Source of the DNA: Paulinella micropora
Taxonomy: Eukaryota > Cercozoa > Imbricatea > Euglyphida
Direction of reading: 5' to 3'
NCBI GenBank assembly: GCA_009731375.1
Contig: BJOX01000235.1
Location: forward strand, 697,180-761,179
DNA: 64,000 nt
Part shown: positions 1-23,367 of the stretch, in pieces
How positions within the stretch are numbered: the first letter of the stretch is position 1
Layout: each line of letters starts with the position of its first letter
The notes under the pieces: generated by a model
Databases searched by the model: none
What the model saw: only the letters and a program-made list of their open reading frames with translations
Told to the model about the DNA's origin: nothing
Program-made: the position numbers and the translations under genes

Positions 1-195
1 GCATACACCAAGCGCGGTTGCTAGAGCTGCCTCGAAACCCCACCCATAACAATCTGGTGTCTGCTGGGTCCTGGGCTATCAACCAGCATATGCGGAGTTT
101 AAGATCTTTTACGCGCGCAACGACCCTCCTCCCCAGCATCTACCACCAAAGGGTTATGAGTTGGCGTCACAGTTTAACGCCTTGAGGCCATTGGG

Positions 196-200
<5 letters not shown>
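1..200 (-). mobile_element. S3 family element, partial (window edge)
   Basis: This is the reverse complement of the repeat that is more complete at 49830-50239 and 48313-48730. It reads in the same orientation as the copy at 63602-64000. It is bounded on the right by a TAA (ATT on the other strand) repeat, as every copy in the window is. No open frame is convincing. It is probably a short non-autonomous element, cut by the window edge. Confidence 0.75.
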
Positions 201-276
<76 letters not shown>

Positions 277-481
277 TTATATATGTATAGATATATATAT
301 AGATATATATATATATCTATATGTATATATATATAATATATATATACATATATATATATATATATTGATCTGTCATGGCTGAGCCCGAGGGCCATGCGCC
401 TCCATCCCTCGACCCAACAGGGACTACAGTGAATACGTTGGGGAGGGAAGAGTGACTCTAACCATCCTGAATAATGATAAC

Positions 482-573
<92 letters not shown>

Positions 574-629
574 TAATAATAGTGCTTCTCTGTCAATGGC
601 TGATGCAAATCTGCACATGCGCCTCCATC

Positions 630-710
<81 letters not shown>

Positions 711-740
711 CATTATCATTATCATTATCAAGAATAGTGA
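201..740. repeat. TAA and TA microsatellites with a short unique island
   Basis: TAA tracts lie at about 201-272, 481-580 and 631-711, and an AT-rich TATA-type tract at about 273-365. Positions 366-470 are a unique stretch with no gene that I recognise. Confidence 0.9.
581..630 (-). mobile_element. S1 SINE-like 3' fragment
   Basis: The reverse complement matches the last 50 bases of the S1 elements at 46393-46659 and 49294-49559, including the terminal GAGAAGCACTATT. It is flanked on both sides by TAA repeat, so only the 3' end was inserted or has survived. Confidence 0.75.
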
Positions 741-814
741 CGTATAGTGACACAAACAATGTTAATGCGGTTTCCTTTGGAAGCTTGCATGAGATCTTCT
801 AACGGATATACACA

Positions 815-1740
<926 letters not shown>

Positions 1741-1800
1741 TATCTTCTCACTCATGTCAACACACCAGCAGCATACTCGTGATAGACACAACAAAAGCTC

Positions 1801-1827
1801 TCTCCACTCTCTCTCTCTCTCTCCCTC

Positions 1828-1902
<75 letters not shown>

Positions 1903-2060
1903 TCCCCTCCCTCNNNNNNNNNNNNNNNNNNNNNNNNNNNNNNNNNNNNNNNNNNNNNNNNNNNNNNNNNNNNNNNNNNNNNNNNNNNNNNNNNNNNNNN
2001 NNNNNNNNNNNNNNNNNNNNNNNNNTTTTTTTTTTTTTTTTTTTTTTTTTTATTTATTTA
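1801..2060. repeat. CT tract, poly-C, gap, poly-T
   Basis: A CT repeat runs into about 67 C residues. Gap 1914-2025 follows, then a run of T residues. The gap lies between two homopolymers, so its real length is uncertain. Confidence 0.9.
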
Positions 2061-2063
2061 TTT

Positions 2064-2234
2064 AAAACGCGCGAGGTACCCCTCCCCACCACTCCGAACG
2101 ACATGCCTCTATATATATAATATTTATTTATTTATTTATTTATTTATTTATTTGTTTATTTATTTATTTATTTACTTATTTATTTACTTGAAACGCGCGA
2201 GGTACCCCTCCCCACAACTCCAAACGATATGGCT

Positions 2235-2288
<54 letters not shown>

Positions 2289-2289
2289 T

Positions 2290-2334
<45 letters not shown>

Positions 2335-2468
2335 CGCGCGAGGTACCCCTCCCCACAACTCCGAACGACATGGCTATACATATATATATATTATTTATTT
2401 ATTTCTTTATTTATTTATTTATTTAAAACGTGCGAGGTATCCTTCCCCACAACTCTGAACGACATGGT

Positions 2469-2490
<22 letters not shown>
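2064..2490. repeat. Four copies of an about 45-bp unit between TATT and TA repeats
   Basis: A conserved unit with core CGCGCGAGGTACCCCTCCCC begins near 2067, 2195, 2335 and 2428. Each copy ends in GACATGG or GATATGG and is separated from the next by TATT or TA microsatellite. The last copy is the most divergent (CGTGCGAGGTATCC). On the minus strand each unit encodes MSFRVVG- or MSFGVVG-like peptides next to TATAG. This resembles the exon-end arrays of the exonuclease gene, but no host gene is visible here. Confidence 0.75.
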
Positions 2491-2505
<15 letters not shown>

Positions 2506-2535
<30 letters not shown>

Positions 2536-4241
2536 AAGAAGAAGAAGAAGAAGAAGAAGAAGAAGAAGAAGAAGAAGAAGAAGAAGAAGAAGAAGAAGAA
2601 GGAGAAGAAGAAGGAGGAGGAGGAGGAGGAGGAGNNNNNNNNNNNNNNNNNNNNNNNNNNNNNNNNNNNNNNNNNNNNNNNNNNNNNNNNNNNNNNNNNN
2701 NNNNNNNNNNNNNNNNNNNNNNNNNNNNNNNNNNNNNNNNNNNNNNNNNNNNNNNNNNNNNNNNNNNNNNNNNNNNNNNNNNNNNNNNNNNNNNNNNNNN
2801 NNNNNNNNNNNNNNNNNNNNNNNNNNNNNNNNNNNNNNNNNNNNNNNNNNNNNNNNNNNNNNNNNNNNNNNNNNNNNNNNNNNNNNNNNNNNNNNNNNNN
2901 NNNNNNNNNNNNNNNNNNNNNNNNNNNNNNNNNNNNNNNNNNNNNNNNNNNNNNNNNNNNNNNNNNNNNNNNNNNNNNNNNNNNNNNNNNNNNNNNNNNN
3001 NNNNNNNNNNNNNNNNNNNNNNNNNNNNNNNNNNNNNNNNNNNNNNNNNNNNNNNNNNNNNNNNNNNNNNNNNNNNNNNNNNNNNNNNNNNNNNNNNNNN
3101 NNNNNNNNNNNNNNNNNNNNNNNNNNNNNNNNNNNNNNNNNNNNNNNNNNNNNNNNNNNNNNNNNNNNNNNNNNNNNNNNNNNNNNNNNNNNNNNNNNNN
3201 NNNNNNNNNNNNNNNNNNNNNNNNNNNNNNNNNNNNNNNNNNNNNNNNNNNNNNNNNNNNNNNNNNNNNNNNNNNNNNNNNNNNNNNNNNNNNNNNNNNN
3301 NNNNNNNNNNNNNNNNNNNNNNNNNNNNNNNNNNNNNNNNNNNNNNNNNNNNNNNNNNNNNNNNNNNNNNNNNNNNNNNNNNNNNNNNNNNNNNNNNNNN
3401 NNNNNNNNNNNNNNNNNNNNNNNNNNNNNNNNNNNNNNNNNNNNNNNNNNNNNNNNNNNNNNNNNNNNNNNNNNNNNNNNNNNAAGAAGAAGAAGAAGAA
3501 GAAGAAGAAGAAGAAGAAGAAGAAGAAGAAGAAGAAGAAGAAGAAGAAGAAGAAGAAGAAGAAGAAGAAAAGAAGAAGAAGAAGAAGAAGAAGAAGCAGC
3601 AGCAGCAGCAGAAGCAGAAGCAGCAGCAGAAGCAGCAGCAGAAGCAGAAGCAGAAGCAGAAGTAGAAGAAGAAGAAGAAGAAGAAGAAGAAGAAGAAGAA
3701 GAAGAAGAAGAAGAAGAAGAAGAAGAAGGAGAAGGAGAAGGAGAAGGAGAAGGAGAAGGAGAAGGAGGAGGAGAAGGAGAAGGAGNNNNNNNNNNNNNNN
3801 NNNNNNNNNNNNNNNNNNNNNNNNNNNNNNNNNNNNNNNNNNNNNNNNNNNNNNNNNNNNNNNNNNNNNNNNNNNNNNNNNNNNNNNNNNNNNNNNNNNN
3901 NNNNNNNNNNNNNNNNNNNNNNNNNNNNNNNNNNNNNNNNNNNNNNNNNNNNNNNNNNNNNNNNNNNNNNNNNNNNNNNNNNNNNNNNNNNAGAAGAAGA
4001 AGAAGAAGAAGAAGAAGAAGAAGAAGAAGAAGAAGAAGAAGAAGAAGAAGAAGAAGAAGAAGGAGAAGGAGAAGGAGAAGGAGAAGGAGGAGGAGGAGGA
4101 GGAGGAGGAAGGAGGAAGGAGGAAGAGGAAGGAGAAGAAGAAGAAGAAGAAGAAGAAGAAGAAGAAGAAGAAGAAGAAGAAGAAGAAGAAGAAGAAGAAG
4201 AAGAAGAAGAAGAAGAAGAAGAAGAAGAAGAAGAAGAAGAA
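2506..4241. repeat. GAA microsatellite with GCA and GGA variants and two gaps
   Basis: Purine-rich GAA repeat, interrupted by gaps 2635-3483 and 3786-3991 and by CAG/AAG variants near 3595-3662. The long K, R or F/L open frames are artefacts. Long GAA tracts can form triplexes, which may explain the assembly gaps. Confidence 0.92.
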
Positions 4242-5448
4242 GCTCAATATGCTTTCCGCCCACATTCCAATACCACCATCTGCACTCAAACAATCCTCAA
4301 CCACATCCACTCACAAAAAGGCCCAGGCAAATACGTACTAGCACTCTTTGTCGATTTGTCTAAAGCATATGATACCATTGACCATGCAAAACTCATTCAC
4401 AAACTACAACATGAATTCAACTTTAGCGATAATACAGCTGCCTTCTTCAAATCCTACCTGACCAGACGATTCCAAACTGTGTTCACCCGATAAGCCCGCT
4501 CATACCCCCGCCTGATCACGCACGGTATACCACAAGGCAGCACCCTTTGCACAATACTCTTTATCCTCTATATCAACAGCATCCTCCTATCACTTACACA
4601 TGGAACAATCTTTCCACGCTGATGATACCACACTCATAATTGCAGCATCTAACAAAGAGCAACTACAAGAGCATGCACAAACCGATACAACCAACCTTGT
4701 ACGCTACTTTCATAGACATAATCTTGTACCTAACCCTACTAAGACAACATACACGATCTTCCACAAGTTTGGACAGGACGTAAAGCTGCAGCTGGCGATC
4801 GGCGAGACGAAACTCGAACATGAGAAACAGGTCAAACTACTGGGTACAACTGTCCAAAGCAACCTATCTTTCAGAAAATGTACAAACAATTGCTGTCCGT
4901 CTACAACCATTTGTACAAATGTTTCGACATGTTAACCAGCTACTACCCACTCATATTCTTGTCCAACTATACTATAGCCACGTCTACTCCCTCCTAACAT
5001 ATAATATATCCATCTGGGGATCCGACACCCCAAACACCATCATCTACCCTCTCATCACCATGCAAAAAAAGATCATACGTCTCATAAGCCTAGCATCACC
5101 GAGAGCACCCACCGCACCCTTATTTGCTAAACTCAGACTTCTAACTATACCTAATATATGTAAATATCGTGTATGTATGGAGACACATTCACACATCTAT
5201 CCTACTTTCACAACATTCCTCCCCCTCCACTATAACAACTTCAAACCAATCACTGCCGTACATAGTCACAACACAAGACGCTCAAAAAAACAACTGCTAT
5301 ATCGTGACTCAAATAGTGCTTATTATAGCAGCATTGCGGAGACTGTGTTTAGAAAGCTACCGGAAGCGCTCCAAAGGATCAAGGAAAAAGCTGAGTTCAA
5401 GGCCGCACTCCTGGACTATCTACTCTGCGAACAGCAGAATGAATCTTA

Positions 5449-5449
<1 letters not shown>
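4242..5449 (+). pseudogene. Degenerate non-LTR retrotransposon reverse transcriptase fragment
   Basis: The first frame reads AQYAFRPHSNTT, then FVDLSKAYDTIDH (catalytic Asp block), then HGIPQGSTL, all typical of jockey/CR1-type reverse transcriptases. The frame has a TAA inside it near 4491. It then shifts by one base before the catalytic block, which reads FHADDTTLI in the new frame near 4615. Another shift near 4830 leads into the C-terminal region, with LLTYNISIWG, a typical post-RT motif, and ends at 5449. The 5' part, including any endonuclease, is missing and is replaced by GAA repeat. It belongs to a different family from the intact LINE at 51346. It is dead from at least one stop and two frameshifts. 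Confidence 0.85.
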
Positions 5450-5495
<46 letters not shown>

Positions 5496-6570
5496 NNNNN
5501 NNNNNNNNNNNNNNNNNNNNNNNNNNNNNNNNNNNNNNNNNNNNNNNNNNNNNNNNNNNNNNNNNNNNNNNNNNNNNNNNNNNNNNNNNNNNNNNNNNNN
5601 NNNNNNNNNNNNNNNNNNNNNNNNNNNNNNNNNNNNNNNNNNNNNNNNNNNNNNNNNNNNNNNNNNNNNNNNNNNNNNNNNNNNNNNNNNNNNNNNNNNN
5701 NNNNNNNNNNNNNNNNNNNNNNNNNNNNNNNNNNNNNNNNNNNNNNNNNNNNNNNNNNNNNNNNNNNNNNNNNNNNNNNNNNNNNNNNNNNNNNNNNNNN
5801 NNNNNNNNNNNNNNNNNNNNNNNNNNNNNNNNNNNNNNNNNNNNNNNNNNNNNNNNNNNNNNNNNNNNNNNNNNNNNNNNNNNNNNNNNNNNNNNNNNNN
5901 NNNNNNNNNNNNNNNNNNNNNNNNNNNNNNNNNNNNNNNNNNNNNNNNNNNNNNNNNNNNNNNNNNNNNNNNNNNNNNNNNNNNNNNNNNNNNNNNNNNN
6001 NNNNNNNNNNNNNNNNNNNNNNNNNNNNNNNNNNNNNNNNNNNNNNNNNNNNNNNNNNNNNNNNNNNNNNNNNNNNNNNNNNNNNNNNNNNNNNNNNNNN
6101 NNNNNNNNNNNNNNNNNNNNNNNNNNNNNNNNNNNNNNNNNNNNNNNNNNNNNNNNNNNNNNNNNNNNNNNNNNNNNNNNNNNNNNNNNNNNNNNNNNNN
6201 NNNNNNNNNNNNNNNNNNNNNNNNNNNNNNNNNNNNNNNNNNNNNNNNNNNNNNNNNNNNNNNNNNNNNNNNNNNNNNNNNNNNNNNNNNNNNNNNNNNN
6301 NNNNNNNNNNNNNNNNNNNNNNNNNNNNNNNNNNNNNNNNNNNNNNNNNNNNNNNNNNNNNNNNNNNNNNNNNNNNNNNNNNNNNNNNNNNNNNNNNNNN
6401 NNNNNNNNNNNNNNNNNNNNNNNNNNAAGAAGAAGAAGAAGAAGAAGAAGAAGAAGAAGAAGAAGAAGAAGAAGAAGAAGAAGAAGAAGAAGAAGAAGAA
6501 GAAGAAGAAGAAGAAGAAGAAGAAGAAGAAGAAGAAGAAGAAGAAGAAGAAGAAGAAGAAGAAGAAGAAG
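5450..6570. repeat. CT repeat, large gap, GAA repeat
   Basis: A CT tract to 5495, gap 5496-6426, then GAA repeat to about 6570. Nothing else is seen. Confidence 0.92.
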
Positions 6571-6923
6571 ACTTGTAAAAGTAACTTCATTAAATCCAAG
6601 GCAAAGAAGGGCACAACATACCTAATCTACTTCATGGATGCCTGAGTCGAATGGTTGAAGTGTTCAGTGCTCTCTCCATTTAATGTAGAGAGCTGGAGGC
6701 ATGGATGGAGACAGCGAATGAGAGAGGTACCTTCAGAAGAAGAGAGGAAGGTTGTTGAAGATTTACGCTGGTCAAGCCGGGCCGAGGCCGGGCAAGCACG
6801 GCAACTGATGGCGGCCCGCCTGTTCTCGGCTTTCCTGAGGGTTGTTTCCACTGAAACTTCCTCCCTCTCGAGTTTGAGGGACTAGTCGGGGGCTTTGCTG
6901 GGGAGGAAACTAGTGGCAACGAC
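6571..6923 (+). other. Leader region of the exonuclease gene
   Basis: Unique sequence between the GAA repeat and the start codon at 6924. Short open frames here overlap on both strands and look like noise. It probably holds the promoter and 5' UTR, but I see no clear core promoter element. Confidence 0.5.
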
Positions 6924-17209
<10,286 letters not shown>

Positions 17210-17283
17210 GTTCTACACCCAGAATTCCGGGTTTCTGGTGCCACTTTCTGGGTTTGGCTCGGAAATCTGGGTGGTGTAGAACG
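17210..17283. other. Imperfect stem-loop
   Basis: GTTCTACACCCAGA near 17210 pairs with TCTGGGTGGTGTAGAAC near 17266-17282. The stem is about 20 bp with small bulges and a loop of about 30 nt. Function is unknown. Confidence 0.5.
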
Positions 17284-17567
17284 GACCTCTGTGAGCTTTT
17301 AAATGATGGCGTCAGCTCTGTCGTTATCACTTCGCTTGACCAGAAAAGTATCAAACTCCGTGGGTCTTGTCTCTTAAACGTCCTCAGCCATACCTTAAAA
17401 ACCAAAGAAGCCACCAATAAGCTTGTATTACCGGTGTTAGTGCCACTCAGTCCATTTATTCTTGGTCCCAGGTGGCAAAGCTACAGGGCAAACAGACCAT
17501 ATATGCGCGGATGGATACAAGGCCAAACCTACCTGCCAGCTAATCGTTATGCTGCTTGCTCGTAATA

Positions 17568-17590
17568 TCCCTAACCCTAACCCTAACCCC
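17568..17590. repeat. Short interstitial telomere-like CCCTAA tract
   Basis: Three to four tandem CCCTAA units, the TTAGGG-type telomere motif on the other strand. It is far too short to be a telomere. Confidence 0.8.
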
Positions 17591-17635
17591 TACTTCACCT
17601 CCACAAAATGTGGTCACCGATAAAACTGCACTACG

Positions 17636-18025
17636 GCGCGCCAAATTTGACGTGTTTTACTGGCTCCCCGGCCCGGCTCGCCCGCAAAACACGACAAATT
17701 TGGCGGCTAGCCGCATAATACACTTCTTCTAGACCACTGTCGTCGAACACTTAGTCCACGTAGGCCCTTCAGAAAAAACAAGAAAAACAAAGAGAATAAC
17801 AAAAACAACTGGGAAGAAAGGAGAGAGAGAGAAAGAGAGAGAGACGTTCCTAGTTCTTCAGTACCATGCACAATGGCTATCGAGTTTCGGGCACCACCTG
17901 ATCATGTGGTTAGACCACCTCACATTATGGTTAGATGACCGTGAAAATGACATCTTTTGGCTCGCCGGCCCGACCCGCCCGTATAACATGTGAGAATTTT
18001 GGCAAATTTTTGGCTAGCCGCAGAG
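17636..18025. repeat. Further GC-rich palindromic repeat copies
   Basis: Copies at about 17661-17715 and 17957-18024 share GCCCG-centred palindromes and the end TTTGGC...GGCTAGCCGCA. They are related to the copies at 16567 and 16943. They look like decayed MITE-type elements. Confidence 0.55.
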
Positions 18026-18243
18026 CATATGTCGGTGGTGACAAAAAGCGTTAAGTCTTGACATCAGGGTGCGGTCGCTTGTAGGACGGAGGGACGAAGA
18101 AACACGCGCACACACATACACACACACACATTCAAGCACAGGTCTTGTGCGCATACTTGTAGGCAGGTGATTAGTGCAAAGATAATATTTGCAATTGCTA
18201 CGTACAAATATATTTCTCTCTTTCTCTCTCTCTCTTTTCTTTT

Positions 18244-18299
<56 letters not shown>

Positions 18300-19340
18300 N
18301 NNNNNNNNNNNNNNNNNNNNNNNNNNNNNNNNNNNNNNNNNNNNNNNNNNNNNNNNNNNNNNNNNNNNNNNNNNNNNNNNNNNNNNNNNNNNNNNNNNNN
18401 NNNNNNNNNNNNNNNNNNNNNNNNNNNNNNNNNNNNNNNNNNNNNNNNNNNNNNNNNNNNNNNNNNNNNNNNNNNNNNNNNNNNNNNNNNNNNNNNNTTT
18501 TTTTTTTTTTTTGCATGTAACGTACGCATTACCAGCACAGCTCACTTCCTATTTCGAGTTACAATATTAATGTATAGACTTACGCTTCCGGTCATTTGTT
18601 TGAGTCTCATATTCTCCTGTTAAAAATTTGCGTAAATATTATCGGCGTTTTGATATAACAGTAATTGGAAAGTGGACAATATATTGTACAATGTATAATA
18701 TTACCGTAATATTAATTAATAGATGACTCAGAAAGGAGATCCAAAAGGCGACCGGTCAGCGGTGGCTGCCTGACAGACGAAATGCGGATTAACGACGACA
18801 CTTACCGTAGGCTAACAATATTAGTATAATAAGGGTGAAAGACCAATGTACGTAAACCCTTACGAAGCTCAGCTGAGGAAGGGTGTATTAATATCGTAAT
18901 CAAATTAGCTCAAACTGAATCTGCCTCACAGCAAACTATAGCACTTGCACTAGCTAAGCCTCGGAAAAGCTCTTCACTGCCTTGCCTACTAGCCCAGTCT
19001 ACATCTCAAACACTAACCGGGCCAGCTTTAAAACAAATGAGCGAGCCACCGTTTTAATAAAATAGTTGCTATTTGTATAATTTCTCATCACTTTTTTTTT
19101 AAGTTCTTTTGCCCCCCCCCCCCCCCCCCCCCTTTTTTTNNNNNNNNNNTTGCGCAAGCAATCTATATGTACTTGGTCACGAAGTAGTACCACTAAAATG
19201 CCTGTTTTTACATGTTAAAATATATGTAAACGCTAGCAGAAAAGCCTAGAAAAAACTTGGGCCGTGACCACAAGAACAAGAGCACAGTGGCGCAAAGTAG
19301 GTTTTAGCAGTTGGACACAAGCCGCCGCATGCAAGATTTG
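18026..19340. other. Non-coding, with poly-T gap and AT-rich DNA
   Basis: It holds a poly-T tract with gap 18300-18497, AT-rich unique sequence (about 18540-18750) and a poly-C/poly-T tract at gap 19140-19149. I see no gene. Confidence 0.6.
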
Positions 19341-22300
19341 AAATTGCTCCACTGAAGTAGCACTTTTATGCATAAAAGTCACATGCACAGACAGGTCCTA
19401 AGTTTTCTCCTGAGGCACTCAACTCAAGCCTCACCAAGCCTCAACAAGACCAACTATGTGTCCTCATCCGCGAATTCGACCACATCTTTCAGGACTCAAG
19501 GCAGGCATCATGATTTTCAAACATACTGCCAGTCACTGCGTGTCCCTCCGACTCAAACCGAATCATGCTGCCAAACCAGTTGCAGTCCCATGCCCGCGCT
19601 GGACTCCGCCGGCGGCAGTGGGCGAATATCTTTCTAGCTAGGCTACGGACGTCCTCAGCTCTTGCACATGGAGCTACGCCTTCTTTCAATGCGCATGGGC
19701 AAGCCGCAGTTGTCCGGTCGGGAAATTCGATGATATCGCGAAAGAAGTCATCCGAGACATTCGGAACGTTTACGACTACCGCATCATGCGGCCCAATGAC
19801 AATTTTCACCTCCCAGTCCCAGGTCTTCCAAACCCGGATCATTGCCGAGAAAGATTCGCCGGCTGGCACTGTCTCAGCTCCATCGACATGATAGATTGTT
19901 TCTCCCCTAGACTACGCCTCCTCTCAATGCGCATGGGCGAGCCGCAGTTGCCCGGTCGGGAAATTCGAGGATATCGCGAAAGAAGTCATCTGAGACATTC
20001 GGAACGTTTACGACTACCGCATGCCCAATGACAACCATCATCTCCCAGTCCCAGGTCTTCCAAACCCGGATCATTACCGAGAACGATTCGCCGGCTGGCA
20101 CTATCTCAGCTCCATCGACATGGTAGACGGCTTCTCCCACCTTCGCCTGAACCCGGACGATGACAGCCGAGATGTTTTAGCCGTGTGGACCCCTAAGGTC
20201 TATTGGTCCCCAACTTTATGCCTCAAGGTGTATATCGTGCCCCCGGCGACTTCCAACGCGCGATCGAGAAGTCATTCCAACCGCTCCCCTTTTGGAACAA
20301 GCCGCCCCCAGCTACTTCTACTGCAGGCGCCTATCTCGACGACGTTACCGCTGGTGCAAACGACTTTCAACACACCTGAACCAAATTCGTGGTATATTCT
20401 CAAGTATGACACCTCCGGTCTTCATGGATCGGCGCGCAAACTCCGCTTGGGATACCATGAACTGACAATACTCTGCAAGAAATGTAGTAAGAAAGGTATC
20501 GCCGCTGACACAGCGAAGATCGACGCCATCCTCCGAATGGATCCCTCCAATGTGTCTGAAGTTCGATCCGTTCTGGGTATGACCACCTTCATACAGGCTC
20601 ACATCCCCGACTACTCCCGCCTTGAATCACCTCTTACGAATTTGCTCAAGTCCACTCACGCCCAACCAGCACGTCAACCCTACCTCCATCGGGAAGAGCG
20701 GAAATGTATGAAGAAGCTCCGCCGCGTGCTTACTACGCTTCCCGTCCTGGTCAAGTACGAGTCCTCTCACCATCTTTGCCTTCGGACGGATGCCAGCCAA
20801 ATAGGCATCGGTGGTGCCCTTCACACTGGCCCTGACCGCGACGCCCCGGTCATCCAATACTTATCTCTCAAGTTCACAGACACGCAAACCCGCTGGGCGA
20901 CCTACGTGCGACAAGCCAGGTACGGCGTTATTTACGGAGTTCAACAGTGCCGCTACTACATTGATGCTAGCGACCATCATCGGAACTCACCATCGTCACC
21001 GACCACCGGCCACTCTTGTGGTTGTGGCACGCTCGCAGCCCCATGGTCGTCGGATGGGTTCTGGAAAATCTCCAGACGATCCGCTTTAAGGTCGAATACC
21101 TCCCCGGTAAACAAAACCTCCTCCCGGATGGATTGTCCCGTGTCCCCTGGATAAGCCCAGGCGTCCCGACTCTCATCGGTGAAGCCGAAGCCACCCTACA
21201 GCTCCTCGCAACCATTCCATTGCCCAGAGCTCGAGCAGGCTCTACTCTCTGGCTCGCCGTCGAAGGCACACATGCCGCTTTGGAAACGAAGCTCAAGTCT
21301 CTCTCCTGCCACATCATCCGCGCTGGCCCAACACTACGAAGCATTCAAGCTCCGTGGGACCTGGCCATTGTCATCCCCTCTGCTGAACGCTCTCCGGCCG
21401 TCGCGCGTGACATGTTCGCCCTTCGTAAGCCATTTTCCCTGCTCATGCCACAAGACCTCGTCCACTGCGTCCCGGACGATACACTCCCACAGGAGGCCGT
21501 CGAGAAGTGTCGTAAGATTTTATTTCTTGATGACAACTTAGTGTGGCTAGTCTTAAAGCTTTGGCCTTGGCATGGAACAACATTATATATACCCTCTTGT
21601 CGCTACTTCTCACGCTCCTCGCGTCACGCGCCAACAAATCATGGACGCACAACGACAAGACGCCCTCACAGCCCCTCTCTGGACCGACGACGTCTCTACC
21701 GTCTCCGCCGGATCAACAGAATTGAATCTTTTGTCAGGGCCTTGCCGTCCTCGCCGACGCAAAACAGTCAACACTGAAGATCTACGTTCCAGAAGAGCTG
21801 CGCCGCCCACTGATCAACTACGCCCACTTGATGCAGCACCACGCAAAAACGCCGACACTTGTCCCCTTCATCAAGGAGCGCTACATTTGGTTCCGTATTG
21901 ACGGCAAGGATATTATGCACGCTGATGTCCTCGCCGCCCTCCGCGGCTGCCACTTTTGCCAACTGGTCCACGCCCGCCTCACCCTCAACCATGGCCGCTA
22001 CTCTTCGCTGAAGTGGAGCAGTCAAGGTCAAGGCATCTACATCGATCATATGCACGTCGGCATTCCGGGCGTTGTTTTTCAGCATATCCTGACGATTATC
22101 GACCTCTTCTCAGGATTTCCTCAATTCATTCCCTGCGTCTCTACCTCAGCCGAAGAAACAGTTGAGATCATCCTCAACCGATGGGCGTACATTTTTGGTT
22201 TTCCGGAGTCCATCTTCTCCGACTACCACAGCTCGTTTGTAGGTACATTAGCCAAACGCTTCTGCAGTGAGGCCGGCCTGGCCTCGACTGGCTGACCACC

Positions 22301-23367
22301 GCACCCTACTCACACCATCAACTCGGCTTCGTGGAATGCCGGCATAAGGCGATCCGCAAAGCAATTCAATCTCTACCCAAGACAGACAAATCGAACTGGC
22401 CTAGCATCATCCCGTCCCTCTTCTTCGCCCAGAACACCTATGTGTCCACGGCTACAGGTACAACCGCCTTTGAGGGTATGTTAGCACGCAAACCTCGGTG
22501 CACACTGGACTTTTTCGATTCCCCGGAGATCGTTACTGCCCGCGCCTCCGCCTCAAGCGCCGCTCTCGACGCTTCCTTTACACTTTCGCTTCAATCTTCA
22601 AAGCAGATCGAACTACTATGCCGCGCTCGCGCTGCAGTCACGGCGTATATCAGCACGTACACAGACCGCCGCAAAGCCGTTAAGGAGTGGAAGGTTGGCG
22701 ACACCGTCACCGTCTACCGCCCTAAACCCTCAAAGCAAGGCATTCCCGCCTTGTGTGTCCTTCAGTTCGACGGCCCCTACACGATTTTAGAGCAGGTCCA
22801 CTCTAACTGCTTTAAGCTCCGCCACCTCAAGACCAATAGGATATTGCAGCGGATCGACCGCTCACATCTCTCTCCGTACACTGCCCCCACTGATGGCGTC
22901 GCCCCGCTTAATTCAGTCGCAGTGGACGACTACGAATCATTGACGACACTGTCAACTACACCACTGGTGAAGTCGTTGCTTTCATCGACCGTAACCAAAT
23001 CAAGCTTGGCACTGTTTTGGACGAGGATCCGGAACATGAGGAGGATGACCTCGTGGTCCATCAACTTGGTATCACTTTGGACACCAACCCTCTCTTCCGC
23101 CCCATCTACGAAGACACGAAGGATAAAGCTACCATTCACAGCTGGAGTAAACCCCTGGCCTTCTGGAAGCCTCTCCTCTTCGATATCACCAACGATCAAG
23201 TCGTTCATCGACACATCGAGTGGCGTTCCTTAGGAAAGATTAAGGACAAAGGCCGGCTCTCCGCCAACGTTCTTAAACTTTAACGTCTTCGAGGTACCCT
23301 CATCACCGGCGAATCCTTCCCGCTTCATGTCTTCCAGAAGGGCAAGCAAGCTAAGTCCAAGGAGTAG
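19341..23367 (+). pseudogene. Decayed Ty3/gypsy-type pol (protease end, RT, RNase H, integrase)
   Basis: Reverse transcriptase: RFAGWHYLSSIDMVDGF (20088-20135) and AYLDDVTAG (about 20329-20355), with frameshifts between. RNase H: CLRTDASQIGIGGAL (about 20780-20820), then VEYLPGKQNLLPDGLSRVP (about 21093-21150). Integrase: YIDHMHVG, IIDLFSGFPQF, IFSDYHSSFV and GFVECRHKAIRKAI carry the D, D and E (22039-22365). The integrase tail has WKVGDTVTVYRP (about 22690-22725). The frame changes at many points. It differs from elements A and B in sequence. I find no LTR pair. Confidence 0.85.
19673..20139 (+). repeat. Tandem duplication inside the decayed RT
   Basis: Units of about 235 bp at about 19673-19907 and 19911-20139 both run from CTACGCC through CCCGGATCATT to the TTCTCCC after the SSIDM codons. 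They differ at scattered sites and by a small indel. The first copy is broken in frame and the second continues into the rest of the RT. Confidence 0.85.

Noticed and set aside
2415-4341. Open frames over 600 codons of Lys, Phe, Leu or Ser
   Set aside because: GAA repeat read in several frames and through N gaps.
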